From: Glycomyces niveus
Lineage (GTDB): Bacteria; Actinomycetota; Actinomycetes; Mycobacteriales; Micromonosporaceae
Assembly (NCBI RefSeq): GCF_017592475.1
Contig: NZ_JAGFNP010000014.1
Location: 104,565-168,564, forward strand
Direction of reading: 5' to 3'
DNA: 64,000 nucleotides
The translations under genes were made by a program, and so were the position numbers. Under the pieces are notes generated by a model. That model had not been told where the DNA came from, did no database searches, and saw only the letters and a program-made list of their open reading frames with translations. Of this stretch, positions 1 to 8,891 are shown in pieces. The first letter of the stretch is position 1. Each line of letters opens with the position of its first letter.

Positions 1-1308
1 CGTGTCCGTCTGCAGCATCGGGAACATCGCGACCGAACCGGCCACGAACCCCGCGATCGCCACCCCGGCGACCGCGCGCCACGCGGCCTTCGGGTCGTCG
101 GCGAGCCGCCGCGCCGCCAGCAGCCGCGCCGGGCCCCGCGCAGTGCGCGCCAGGAGCCGCCCGAGCTTCTGGACGATCCACGGGCCGACCAGGTTCACCG
201 CCGCGAGCGTCGCGGCGAACAGCCCGATCAGGATCACCACGGCGACCATGTCGCCGCCGACCATGTTCGAGCCGACCATGAACGCGATGGCGAGCACCGC
301 GAACACGACCAGGCGGATCGCCTTGAGGCCCTTCGTCTTCACGCGCCGCGCCACCCCGAGCGGGCTGATCACGACACTGCGCAGGCCGATGAGCGCCGAC
401 ACCGCCACCAGGGCGGGCACCGCCACTGCGACCGCGGCCATCCACGGCGCCCCGGCCCACAGGTCGCCGACGTACCAGCGGCCGCCGTCGATCGGGATGA
501 GCGCCACCAGCGGCGTCACCAGCATCCACGCGAGCGTGCCGACGACCGCGCCCGCGGCGGCCGCGAGCGTCGTCTCGATGAGCGTCAACCGCATGACCTG
601 GCCCGGCGTCGCGCCGATGAGCCGGAGCGTCGCGAGCCGCTCGTCGCGGCGGGCCACGGTGAGCCGCGCGGCGGCCGCACCGAAGACCGCGGCGGGCACG
701 GCCATGAGGATCGCGGCCAGGACCATGAGGACCATGTAGAAGCCGTACACGGTGTCGGCGCGGCCGACCGCGAACGAGTCGATCTCCCTGGGCGACACGC
801 CGTCCGCGCTGGTCCGCTCGGCGAGCATGGCCGGATCGGCGGCGTCCCGGCCGACGACGGCCACGAGCTCGTTCGGGTGCGCGAGCGCCTCGGCGCCGAG
901 TTCGCCGGCGACGCGGACATCGCCGTACCGGGCGAGGAAGTCCGCAGCGGGGACGCCCTCGAGGAGGTCGGCGGCGGCCGGCGAGAGCCAGACCTCGCCG
1001 GGCGCGGGGAACGCGTCCATGCCGGGCGGTACGGGCGCGTCGCCGTCCAGCGCCGCGAGGTCGACGCGGGTGACCGACTCGCCGCCGAAAAGGTCGGCGG
1101 CAGTGGCGATCACCGCCGAAGCGGACCCGGTCGCCGCGGCCGGGTCGCGCCACGCGGTCCGGTCCCCGCGCTCGTCGAACGCGAAGTTCCCGGCGACCGC
1201 GAACTGCAGCAGCAGGGTCGCGACGGCCACCGCGAGCGCGGTCAGGCCGGTGCTCAGCAGGGCACTGCGGCCCCCGAGGCGGGTCAACCGCCACGCCAGC
1301 TCGGTCAT
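1..1308 (-). CDS. FtsX-like ABC transporter permease (3' end outside window)
   Basis: The frame is open from an ATG at 1308 to the window edge, giving 436 codons without a stop, so the C-terminus is missing. A signal-anchor helix lies near residues 19-41, followed by an extracytoplasmic domain to about residue 180. A membrane cluster with the FtsX-type cytoplasmic segment (RRDERLATLRLIGATPGQ, about 220-237) and further helices follow. This is the architecture of MacB/FtsX-superfamily permeases. Its ATG overlaps the stop of the upstream ATPase gene (shared ATGA), so the two are translationally coupled parts of one exporter. The substrate is unknown; export of a lipid, peptide or antimicrobial is an inference. 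Confidence 0.85.
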   Translation of the reverse strand, partial: MTELAWRLTRLGGRSALLSTGLTALAVAVATLLLQFAVAGNFAFDERGDRTAWRDPAAATGSASAVIATAADLFGGESVTRVDLAALDGDAPVPPGMDAFPAPGEVWLSPAAADLLEGVPAADFLARYGDVRVAGELGAEALAHPNELVAVVGRDAADPAMLAERTSADGVSPREIDSFAVGRADTVYGFYMVLMVLAAILMAVPAAVFGAAAARLTVARRDERLATLRLIGATPGQVMRLTLIETTLAAAAGAVVGTLAWMLVTPLVALIPIDGGRWYVGDLWAGAPWMAAVAVAVPALVAVSALIGLRSVVISPLGVARRVKTKGLKAIRLVVFAVLAIAFMVGSNMVGGDMVAVVILIGLFAATLAAVNLVGPWIVQKLGRLLARTARGPARLLAARRLADDPKAAWRAVAGVAIAGFVAGSVAMFPMLQTDT

Positions 1309-2516
1309 CGCCACACCTCGACCACGGGCTCGGGACCGAAGTCGGGGCCGGCGTTACGCCGCGCACCGGACGCACCGGGCGCGAAAGCGTCACCGCCACG
1401 CCCGACCGTGCGCGCCACCGTATCGGCAGCGGAAACGCCCCGATCCGCTGCACCGCCAACCGGAACCGACCCGGCCGCGAACGCGTCCGGACCCGCTCCG
1501 CGCTGCACCCCAGCGGGAGCCGCGCCGCCGAGCGCAGTACCCGCGTCCGGCATCACCGTCGTCCGGCCATCCCGGGCCGGTCCCGTGCCCGCGAACGCGT
1601 CACCACCGTTACCGACGACGCGCGCCACCGCATCGGCCGCGGGCGCGTCACCCCGATCCGCCGCGCTCAACGACCCGGCTGCTGCCGGACCGCCTTGCGC
1701 TCCGAACGAAGCGTTGCTTTCCCCGGCGGGGACGCCGCCGCGCAGCGGCGGTGCCTCCGCGCCCTGCGGGGCCGGGCCGGCTCGCAGGCCCGCACCGACC
1801 GACTCGTGCGCGAAGCCGTCGAAACCGCCCTCGCCGTTCCCGGTCCGCGGGGTGCCGCTGAGGCGCCCGTCGCGGATCTCGATGGTCCGGGTGCAGCGCG
1901 CGGCGATACGCGGGTCGTGCGTGACGACCACGAGGGCCGCGTCGAGTTCCCTGACCGTGTCGAGCAGGACCCCCATCACCTGGTCGCCGGTGGCGCGGTC
2001 GAGCGCGCCGGTCGGCTCGTCCGCGAACACCACCGCCGGGCGCACCACGAGCGCCCGCGCCAGCGCCACCCGCTGCGCCTCGCCGCCGGACAGCTCGCCG
2101 GGGCGCCGGTCCTCCTTGCCCTCCAAGCCGAGCCGCCGCAGTTCGGCGCGGGCCGGCTCGAGCGCGGCCTTGCGGGGCGTGCCGCCGAGCATGAGCGGCA
2201 GCGCCACGTTCTCGTCCGCCGGGAGCTCCGGGAGGAGCTGCCCGAACTGGAACAGGAACGCGAAGCGGGTGCGCCGCAGGTGGCTGCGCTGGCGCTCCGA
2301 GAGCGTGTCGATGCGCTCGTCGAACAGGCGCACCTCGCCCGAGTCGGGGCGCATGATCCCCGCGAGGCAGTGCAGGAGCGTCGACTTGCCCGAGCCTGAC
2401 GGGCCGGTCACGGCCACCGACTCGCCGGGGCCGACCTTGAAGTCCACGCCGTCGAGGGCGGGGGCGGTGCCGAAGCGCTTGGTGAGGGCGCGGGCGGTGA
2501 GCATCGGGGGCCTCAT
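1305..2516 (-). CDS. ABC transporter ATP-binding protein with long repeat-bearing C-terminal tail
   Basis: A 403-aa ATPase whose first 220 residues form a complete LolD/MacB-type nucleotide-binding domain: Walker A GPSGSGKST (38-46), Q-loop Q90, signature LSGGE (142-146), Walker B with ADEPTGALD (165-173) and H-loop H200. Such subunits are normally 220-260 aa. Residues 221-403 are an extra Gly/Ala/Pro-rich tail containing two diverged copies of a unit ending in GGDAFA (about 285-309 and 357-379). The start is the ATG at 2516, overlapping the stop of a 37-aa peptide gene, and the stop overlaps the permease start, so three genes are coupled. The NBD assignment is firm; the role of the tail is unknown. 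Confidence 0.92.
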   Translation of the reverse strand: MRPPMLTARALTKRFGTAPALDGVDFKVGPGESVAVTGPSGSGKSTLLHCLAGIMRPDSGEVRLFDERIDTLSERQRSHLRRTRFAFLFQFGQLLPELPADENVALPLMLGGTPRKAALEPARAELRRLGLEGKEDRRPGELSGGEAQRVALARALVVRPAVVFADEPTGALDRATGDQVMGVLLDTVRELDAALVVVTHDPRIAARCTRTIEIRDGRLSGTPRTGNGEGGFDGFAHESVGAGLRAGPAPQGAEAPPLRGGVPAGESNASFGAQGGPAAAGSLSAADRGDAPAADAVARVVGNGGDAFAGTGPARDGRTTVMPDAGTALGGAAPAGVQRGAGPDAFAAGSVPVGGAADRGVSAADTVARTVGRGGDAFAPGASGARRNAGPDFGPEPVVEVWR

Positions 2517-2626
2517 CGGCGGACCTTCCCTTCGTCCGAGATGAAGGGCAGGGCGGTCCCCGCGATGAGGAACGCGATCGTGAGCACCAGGCTCAGGACC
2601 ATCGTGATCTCAAGGAGTTCGTTCAT
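2513..2626 (-). CDS. 37-aa single-pass membrane peptide, first gene of the ABC operon
   Basis: A short frame encodes MNELLEITMVLSLVLTIAFL followed by a short polar tail ending SDEGKVRR. It predicts one helix (about residues 8-28) with a basic C-terminus. Its TGA overlaps the ATG of the ATPase gene in an ATGA junction, the same coupling as between ATPase and permease, which argues for real translation. No good Shine-Dalgarno precedes the ATG at 2626. I recognise no family. It may be a small transporter accessory subunit or a leader ORF driving translation of the ATPase. Confidence 0.6.
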   Translation of the reverse strand: MNELLEITMVLSLVLTIAFLIAGTALPFISDEGKVRR

Positions 2627-2739
2627 GGGACCAGCTTGTCGGGGAACGGGGTCCCGCTGCTTCGGCTCGGCGGCCGGTTTCGGGCCGCGCGGGTCGGCCG
2701 TTCGACCGAGGCCTCCGGAATCGCGGCTACCTTCGTGGC

Positions 2740-3939
2740 ATGACCTCCACGTCCACCGCGCGCTCGCTGCACGGCCGCTTCAACCGGCTCCTCATGCTGC
2801 TGCTCAAGCTCACGACCATCGGGATCCTGCTGCTGACCCTCGCCGCCGAGATGACTTCGGCCCTGCCCGACCAGCGGCCCCCGATGATGTCGTGGGTCGC
2901 CTGGACGCAGTTCGCGGTCGCCCTGTTCGTGATCGGCGTGTACGTCTGGTATCGGCCCGGGCGCAAGCGGTGGATCGCGGCCGCCTCGATCGCGTCGCTC
3001 GCGGCGACCGGGTTCGACGCGCTCTACGACCAGGGCGTGCGCGGCGTGGCGACGGCCGAGCTGCTGGCGCTGGGCCTGCTCATGCTGTTCTCCGTGCGGC
3101 ACTGGGACGCGGCCCCGGGCCGGTGGGTGGCCATCGCGAACGGCGCGGCGGTCATGCTGATCGGGTACCGCCTGTTCGCGTTCGACGTGGAGAACACGGC
3201 GGTGGGCGGCACGGTCCTCATCTTCCTGGCGATGATGACCATGATCGGCTTCGGCGCCTACCTGCGGAGCATGGACAAGCTGCGCCGCGAGACCCAGGAG
3301 GAGGTGCGGCAGGCCGAGCGGCTCGAGCTCGCCCGCGAGATGCACGACTTCGTGGCGCACCACGTCACAGGCATGGTGGTGCTCGCGCAGGCCGCGCAGG
3401 TGACGAACACCGACCCCAAGAAGGCGTTCGCCGACATCGAGGAGGCCGGGCTGGCCGCGCTCACCTCGATGCGGCGGATGGTGAAGATGCTCCGCAACGA
3501 CGACGGCGGGGCGGGGACGAATCCGCTCGGGGACCTCGCGCAGATCGAGGACCTGGTGGAGCGGTTCAACCGGGAGGGCACGGACACGACCTGCTTCATC
3601 TCGCCGGAGCTGGCGGGAAGCGCGGTCGCGCCGGAGATCGCGGCGACGGCGCACCGGATCGTGCGGGAGGCGCTGACGAACGTGCGCAAGCACGCGCGCG
3701 GGGCGACCCGGGTGCGCGTGGTGGTCGCGGCCGCGAGCGGGAACGGCCTCGAGGTGTCGGTGCGCGACGACGGCCGGGCCGCCCGCGGCCGGCTCTCGGA
3801 GTCGGGCGGAGGCATGGGCCTGGTCGGCCTCGGTGAGCGCATCGAAGCGGTCGGAGGCCAGCTCAGGGCCCAGTCGCGACCCGAGGGCGGGTGGGAGACG
3901 GCGGCGTGGCTGCCGCGTGCGACGGCCCCCGCGGAGTGA
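2740..3939 (+). CDS. Sensor histidine kinase (HisKA_3/DesK-like), orphan
   Basis: A 399-aa kinase. The N-terminal half holds about five hydrophobic segments (roughly 18-40, 52-72, 78-97, 105-120, 128-172). A dimerisation and phosphoacceptor helix follows with EMHDFVAHHVTGMVV, H202 being the predicted phosphorylated histidine. The ATPase domain has an N-box (HRIVREALTNVRKHA) and a G-box (GGGMGLVGLGERIEAVGG). It is transcribed divergently from the ABC exporter operon, which suggests it senses an envelope stress or the exported compound. No response regulator lies beside it; a tRNA and yajQ follow. The box TACCTT (2728-2733) ends six bases before the ATG, suggesting a leaderless mRNA. Confidence 0.88.
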   Translation: MTSTSTARSLHGRFNRLLMLLLKLTTIGILLLTLAAEMTSALPDQRPPMMSWVAWTQFAVALFVIGVYVWYRPGRKRWIAAASIASLAATGFDALYDQGVRGVATAELLALGLLMLFSVRHWDAAPGRWVAIANGAAVMLIGYRLFAFDVENTAVGGTVLIFLAMMTMIGFGAYLRSMDKLRRETQEEVRQAERLELAREMHDFVAHHVTGMVVLAQAAQVTNTDPKKAFADIEEAGLAALTSMRRMVKMLRNDDGGAGTNPLGDLAQIEDLVERFNREGTDTTCFISPELAGSAVAPEIAATAHRIVREALTNVRKHARGATRVRVVVAAASGNGLEVSVRDDGRAARGRLSESGGGMGLVGLGERIEAVGGQLRAQSRPEGGWETAAWLPRATAPAE

Positions 3940-3957
3940 CCGGGAATGAGTGAACGA

Positions 3958-3989
3958 GGAAGGCCCCGACCTGCTGGTCGGGGCCTTCC
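3958..3989. terminator. Bidirectional terminator hairpin
   Basis: A perfect 14-bp stem (GGAAGGCCCCGACC and its complement) with a 4-nt loop TGCT lies between the end of the sensor kinase (+) and the tRNA-Tyr 3' end (-). There is no long U-tract, as is usual in actinomycetes. It could serve both converging transcripts. Confidence 0.7.
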
Positions 3990-3994
3990 GCTAC

Positions 3995-4079
3995 TGGTGG
4001 CAGGTGCAGGATTCGAACCTGCGAAGTCGATGACGGCTGATTTACAGTCAGCTCCCTTTGGCCACTTGGGTAACCTGCC
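3995..4079 (-). tRNA. tRNA-Tyr (GUA), CCA encoded
   Basis: The minus strand folds as a class II tRNA. The acceptor stem GGCAGGT (5' end at 4079) pairs with ACCTGCC, followed by ACCA. The T-arm contains GGTTCGAATCC and the anticodon loop CTGTAAA gives anticodon GTA. A long variable arm follows the anticodon stem. Length with CCA is 85 nt. Confidence 0.95.
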
Positions 4080-4275
4080 GTGGCTTGTAGCGAGAGCAAG
4101 AATAACCTCCCCTCCTAGGCCGCGCGCAAGCGGGTTATCCCCAGTTGAGACCGCGTTCACTGCGGCCGGGCGGGAATGCGCCCGCCCGGGCCCGCGGGGC
4201 AGGACTAAGCTTGGCGGTCGCGCCCCTCGCGCCCCCACGCTGACCTTGAAAACCGCAAGGAAGGACCGGACTGCC

Positions 4276-4767
4276 ATGGCTGACGCCTCGTTCGACATCG
4301 TCTCCGAGATCGACCTGGCCGAACTCGACAACGCGATCAACCAGGCCCAGCGGGAGCTGGCGACCCGGTTCGACTTCCGGGGCACCGGCGCGAGCGTCGA
4401 GCGCTCCGGCGACGAGGCGGCGCTGATCACGGCCGAGACCGAGGACCGCGTGAAGGCCGCCCTCGACGTGCTCAAGGAGAAGCTGATCAAGCGCGGGATC
4501 TCCCTGAAGGCCCTGGACGCGGGCGAGCCGCGCCAGTCCGGCAAGGAGTCGAAGATCGACGTGACCTTCAAGCAGGGCATCTCGACCGAGGACGCGAAGA
4601 AGATCGGCAAGATCATCCGCGACGAGGGCCCCAAGGGCGTCAAGCCGCAGGTCCAGGGCGACAAGCTGCGCGTGACCGGCAAGAAGCGCGACGACCTGCA
4701 GGAGGTCATCGCGCTCCTCAAGGGCAAGGACCTCGAGGTCGCGCTCCAGTTCACGAACTACCGCTAG
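4276..4767 (+). CDS. yajQ: YajQ family nucleotide-binding protein (UPF0234)
   Basis: A 163-aa protein matching the YajQ family: the opening ADASFDIVSEIDLAELDNAI, the RFDFRGTGAS segment, and the C-terminal block beginning KDLEVALQFTNYR. The family forms two ferredoxin-like folds and members have been described as nucleotide or c-di-GMP binding; the cellular role in actinobacteria is unsettled. The ATG at 4276 is preceded by a purine-rich RBS (AAGGAAGGA, 4257-4265). The frame is open further upstream, but that part crosses the tRNA gene and is not coding. A 62-aa membrane protein begins three bases after its stop. Confidence 0.93.
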   Translation: MADASFDIVSEIDLAELDNAINQAQRELATRFDFRGTGASVERSGDEAALITAETEDRVKAALDVLKEKLIKRGISLKALDAGEPRQSGKESKIDVTFKQGISTEDAKKIGKIIRDEGPKGVKPQVQGDKLRVTGKKRDDLQEVIALLKGKDLEVALQFTNYR

Positions 4768-4770
4768 ACC

Positions 4771-4959
4771 GTGGGCCTCTCCTTCATCAACGTCCTGGTC
4801 CTCGCCCTGTTCGTCGTGGGCGGGGGCCTGGTCGCGCTGATGGTGACGATCACGCAGCGCAGCTACAAGAAGGACGAGCAGTCCGAATTCTGGGTGGTCT
4901 ACCCGACCGCGAAGGGCGAGCGGCGCGTGGGGCCGGCCCCGGCGGCCGAGGAGGACTAG
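4771..4959 (+). CDS. Small single-pass membrane protein, hypothetical
   Basis: A 62-aa protein starting at a GTG three nucleotides after the yajQ stop, so probably co-transcribed. Residues 5-27 form one hydrophobic helix, followed by a basic patch (QRSYKKDEQ) and a soluble tail of about 30 residues. The short spacing and consistent high-GC codon use support translation. I recognise no family; it ends just before the convergent RecD2 gene, leaving almost no intergenic space. Confidence 0.6.
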   Translation: MGLSFINVLVLALFVVGGGLVALMVTITQRSYKKDEQSEFWVVYPTAKGERRVGPAPAAEED

Positions 4960-4966
4960 ACCGGCT

Positions 4967-7168
4967 TCAGCCCGCGAGGCGGTGCGTGAGGCCCGTGTGG
5001 CGCTTCCCGGTCCCCTTGGTGCGCACGGCGACCGCGAGGGCCTGCTTGGAGCCGACGAGGACCACGAGGCGCTTCGCGCGGGTGATCGCGGTGTAGATCA
5101 GGTTGCGCTGCAGCATGGTCCACGCGCTCGTGGTCACCGGGACGACGACCGCGGGGTACTCGGAGCCCTGCGAGCGGTGCACGGTGATCGCGTAGGCGTG
5201 CACGAGCTCGTCGAGTTCGGCGAACTCGTACTCGACCTCCTCGTCCTCGTCGGTGCGCACGGTCAAGGTCTGGGCGACCGCGTCGATGGCCTGGACGAGC
5301 CCCACGGTGCCGTTGAAGACCCCGGCCTTGCCCTTCGCGTAGTTGTTGCGGATCTGGATGACCTTGTCGCCCAGACGGAAGACGCGGCCGCCGTGGCGGC
5401 GCTCGGGCAGGCCGTCCTTCGCGGGCGTGAGCGCCTCCTGCAGGCGCGCGTTGAGGTTCCCGGCGCCGGGCCCGCCGCGGTGCATGGGGGCGAGGACCTG
5501 GACGTCCCGCACCGGGTGGATGCCGAAGCGGCCCGGGATGCGGCGGGCGACGATGTCCACGACCCGGTCGGCGACCTGCTCGTTGTCGTCGCACGCGAAC
5601 CAGAAGAAGTCGGGGTAGCCGTCGAGCTGCGGCAGCTGACCCTGGTTCACCTTGTGGGCGTTGGCGACCACGCCCGATTCGGCGGCCTGCCGGAAGATCC
5701 GGGTGAGGCGCACGCGCGGGATCGCGGGGGCGGCGAGGAGGTCGCGCAGGACCTCGCCGGCGCCGACGCTCGGCAGCTGGTCCACGTCGCCGACGAGCAG
5801 CAGGTGCGCGCCCGGCGGGACGGCTTTGACGAGCTTGTTCGCGAGGATCGTGTCGAGCATCGACGACTCGTCGACGACGAGCAGGTCCACGTCGAGGGGG
5901 TTGTCGCGGTCGTAGGCGGCGTCGCCGCCGGGCCGCAGCTCGAGCATCCGGTGCAGGGTGCGGGCCTCGAACCCGGTGAGCTCGGCGAGGCGCTTCGCGG
6001 CGCGGCCGGTGGGGGCCGCGAGCATGACCTTGGCGCCCTTCGCCTTCGCGAGCGCCACGATCGAGGAGACGGTGAAGCTCTTGCCGCAGCCGGGACCGCC
6101 GGTCAGGACCGCCACCTTCTCCGTGAGCGCGAGCCGCACGGCCTCGGCCTGCTCGGGCGCGAGTTCGGCTTCGGTGCGGCGCGCGAGCCACGCGAAGGCC
6201 TTGTCCCAGTCGACGGCCGCGAACGCCTCGAGCCGGTCCTCGCCCGCGCCCAGGAGCGCGGTGAGCCCGGCCGCGAGGCCGCGTTCGGCGTGGAAGAACG
6301 GCGCGAGGTAGCGGGCGGGCACGGTCGAGTCGCCGGCGGGCACGTCTTCGGCGATCACATGCTCGCGGTCGGCGGCGAGCTCGTCGAGCGCCCGGGCGAC
6401 CGGACCGGGTTCGAGGCCGAGGAGTTCGACCGTGTCGGCCACGAGGTTCGGGGCGGGCAGGAAGCAGTGCCCGGCGTCCGAGGCCTGCGAGAGCGTGTAC
6501 TGCAGGGCCGCCTTGATCCGCTCGGGGGCGTCGTGGGGGATGCCGACGGCGCGGGCGATCGAGTCGGCGGTCTTGAACCCGATGCCCCACACCTCGTTCG
6601 CGAGGCGGTACGGCTCGTTCTTGACCACGCCGATCGCGGCGTCCCCGTACTGCTTGTAGACGCGCACGGCGAGCGACGTGGAGACCTCCACGGACTGGAG
6701 GAAGACCATGACCTCCTTGATCGCTCGCTGCTCCTCCCAGGCGGCCGCGATCGCCTTGGTGCGCTTGGGGCCGAGGCCGGGGACCTCGGCGAGGCGGGCG
6801 GCGTCCGCGTCGATCACCGCGAGGGTCTCGACGCCGAAGTGGGCGACGATCTTCTCGGCGGTCTTGGGCCCGACCCCTTTGATGAGGCCGGAGCCGAGGT
6901 ACCGCTCGATGCCCTGGACGGTCGCCGGGAGCACGGTCCGGTAGGACCAGACCTCGAACTGGCGGCCGTACTTCGGGTGGCTCGACCACCGGCCCGTGAG
7001 CGCCAGCGACTCGCCGACCTGCGCGCCCAGGAGCGGGCCGACGATCGTGACGAGGTCGCCGCCGCCGCGCGCCGGGCTGGCGCGGGCGATCGTGTAGCCG
7101 GTCTCCTCGTTCGCGTACGTGACGCGCTCGAGGACCGCCGCCAGTTCCGTGCCTTGGGGTTCCGCCAT
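4967..7168 (-). CDS. recD2: RecD2-type ATP-dependent DNA helicase
   Basis: A 733-aa superfamily 1B helicase. The N-terminus carries an OB-like region and tandem helix-hairpin-helix motifs (GVGPKTAEKI near 98-107 and GLGPKRTKAI near 131-140), the hallmark of RecD2 as opposed to RecBCD-associated RecD. Walker A is TGGPGCGKS (356-364), motif II VVDESSM (431-437), and the C-terminal motif VI region reads AYAITVHRSQGSEYPAVV. RecD2 unwinds DNA 5' to 3' and acts in repair and replication-fork maintenance. The box TACCGT (7175-7180) lies six bases before the ATG, so the transcript is probably leaderless. Confidence 0.95.
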   Translation of the reverse strand: MAEPQGTELAAVLERVTYANEETGYTIARASPARGGGDLVTIVGPLLGAQVGESLALTGRWSSHPKYGRQFEVWSYRTVLPATVQGIERYLGSGLIKGVGPKTAEKIVAHFGVETLAVIDADAARLAEVPGLGPKRTKAIAAAWEEQRAIKEVMVFLQSVEVSTSLAVRVYKQYGDAAIGVVKNEPYRLANEVWGIGFKTADSIARAVGIPHDAPERIKAALQYTLSQASDAGHCFLPAPNLVADTVELLGLEPGPVARALDELAADREHVIAEDVPAGDSTVPARYLAPFFHAERGLAAGLTALLGAGEDRLEAFAAVDWDKAFAWLARRTEAELAPEQAEAVRLALTEKVAVLTGGPGCGKSFTVSSIVALAKAKGAKVMLAAPTGRAAKRLAELTGFEARTLHRMLELRPGGDAAYDRDNPLDVDLLVVDESSMLDTILANKLVKAVPPGAHLLLVGDVDQLPSVGAGEVLRDLLAAPAIPRVRLTRIFRQAAESGVVANAHKVNQGQLPQLDGYPDFFWFACDDNEQVADRVVDIVARRIPGRFGIHPVRDVQVLAPMHRGGPGAGNLNARLQEALTPAKDGLPERRHGGRVFRLGDKVIQIRNNYAKGKAGVFNGTVGLVQAIDAVAQTLTVRTDEDEEVEYEFAELDELVHAYAITVHRSQGSEYPAVVVPVTTSAWTMLQRNLIYTAITRAKRLVVLVGSKQALAVAVRTKGTGKRHTGLTHRLAG

Positions 7169-7252
7169 GGGGACACGGTAGAGGGCGGGTGCGTCACCGG
7201 TCCGGCCGAAGCGTTCGAACCGTTGACGCGCCCGCCCTCAGACGCCTCCCGG

Positions 7253-8785
7253 CTAGTCGAGTACCAGTTGGCGGGTGGCCGCGGGCGGGTCGTCCGTGGC
7301 GTCCTCGACGGCGTTCGTCGGCAGCAGGCGCCAGTCGGGGCGCGCGAAGAACTCCTGCGTCTCGCGGTACACCAGCGGCGTCAGCATCATCAGGCCGATG
7401 AGGTTCGGCAGCGCCATGAGCCCGTTCGCGATGTCCGACAGGCCCCACAGCAGGTCGAGGCTGGTCACGGCGCCCAGGTAGGAGACGAGGACGTACACGA
7501 TCCGGTAAGGCCAGATGAGCGCCCGGCCCGTGTACCGCTCGAGGCACTTCTCGCCGTAGTAGGACCAGCCGATGATCGTCGAGAACGCGAACGTGGCGAG
7601 GCCGATGGCGACGATGAACCCGCCGATCGCGCCGCCGGTCGTGCCGGCGCCGCCGAGGCCCTCTTCGAACGCGAGGCGGGTGAGCGCCGAGGAGGTGACG
7701 AGCTCGCCGTTCTCGTCGACGGTGCCGAGCACGCCGGTGACGACGATGACCAGGCCCGTCATGGTGACCACGATGATCGTGTCGATGAACGTCTGCGTCA
7801 TCGACACCATCGCCTGCCGCACCGGCTGGTCGGTCTTCGCGGCGGCGGCCGCGAACCCGCCCGTGCCCAGGCCCGACTCGTTCGAGAAGATCCCGCGCGC
7901 GAACCCGATCTGGATCGTCAGCATGATCGCCGAACCGGTGAACCCGCCGACCGCCGCGCCGCCGGTGAAGGCCTGCTCGAAGACCGTGACGAGCGCCGTA
8001 CCGAGCACGTCCCAGTTGAGGGCGAGCACCACGAGCGCGCCGGCCACGTAGAACACGATCATGAAGGGCACCAGGGCGGCCGAGACGTGCCCGATCCACT
8101 TGATGCCGCCGAGGATCGTCACGGCGGTGCAGACGAAGATCACGAGGCCGGTGAGCTGCGGGGTCCACCAGGAGTCGGCGGCGAGCTGCGCGTCGATCGC
8201 GCTCGTGACGTTCCCGGACTGCACCGCGTTGCCGATGCCGAAGCTCGCGATGACGCCGAACAGGGCGAACAGGAACGCGAGGACCTTGCCGATGGGGCCG
8301 GGGATGCCGTCCGACAGGTACCGCTGCGGGCCGCCGGACTGCTCGCCCTGCCGGTTCACGGTCCGGAACTTGACGCCGAGCAGCGCCTCGGAGTACTTGG
8401 TGGCCATGCCGAGGAAGCCGGTCACCCACATCCAGAACAGCGCGCCCGGGCCGCCGATCGCGATCGCCGCGCCCACGCCGCCGATGTTGCCGACGCCCAC
8501 CGTGGCGGCGAGCGCCACCGAGAGCGCCTGGTAGTGGCTGAGGTCCCCTTCGGACCCGCTGTTCTCCTTGCGTTTGAACAGGGCCAGCCAGAGCGCGTAG
8601 CCAAGGCGGCGGAACTGGATGCCCCGGAGCTGGATCGTGAAGATCAGCCCGACCCCGAAGAGGGTGAAGACGAGCAGCGGGCCCCACACCACGGCGCCCA
8701 CGTCGGCGATCGCCGACCCGTACTTCTCGTTCAGGCCGTCCGCCCACGACTGGATCGCATCCGTCACCGGGTCAAGGAAGTCCAT
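7253..8785 (-). CDS. Alanine/glycine:Na+ symporter (AGCS family)
   Basis: An integral membrane carrier of about 510 aa with the AGCS signature region around ATVGVGNIGGVGAAIAIGGP and many hydrophobic helices; the family imports alanine or glycine with sodium. A GTG at 8794 gives three more residues, but the RBS AAAGGAG sits only 3 nt from it and 12 nt from the ATG at 8785, so the ATG is preferred with some doubt. It is a single-gene unit divergent from the DnaQ-like gene. A fragment of another AGCS gene occurs at 33221-33388. Confidence 0.92.
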   Translation of the reverse strand: MDFLDPVTDAIQSWADGLNEKYGSAIADVGAVVWGPLLVFTLFGVGLIFTIQLRGIQFRRLGYALWLALFKRKENSGSEGDLSHYQALSVALAATVGVGNIGGVGAAIAIGGPGALFWMWVTGFLGMATKYSEALLGVKFRTVNRQGEQSGGPQRYLSDGIPGPIGKVLAFLFALFGVIASFGIGNAVQSGNVTSAIDAQLAADSWWTPQLTGLVIFVCTAVTILGGIKWIGHVSAALVPFMIVFYVAGALVVLALNWDVLGTALVTVFEQAFTGGAAVGGFTGSAIMLTIQIGFARGIFSNESGLGTGGFAAAAAKTDQPVRQAMVSMTQTFIDTIIVVTMTGLVIVVTGVLGTVDENGELVTSSALTRLAFEEGLGGAGTTGGAIGGFIVAIGLATFAFSTIIGWSYYGEKCLERYTGRALIWPYRIVYVLVSYLGAVTSLDLLWGLSDIANGLMALPNLIGLMMLTPLVYRETQEFFARPDWRLLPTNAVEDATDDPPAATRQLVLD

Positions 8786-8891
8786 GAAGTCCACATGCTC
8801 CTTTCAGGGGAGGAATGCGCGGAAGGTCGGGGTGCTCCCGCGCCCGCAGAGCATATAGGGGATTGTCTGACCCTCCCGGTACGGTGTCGCC

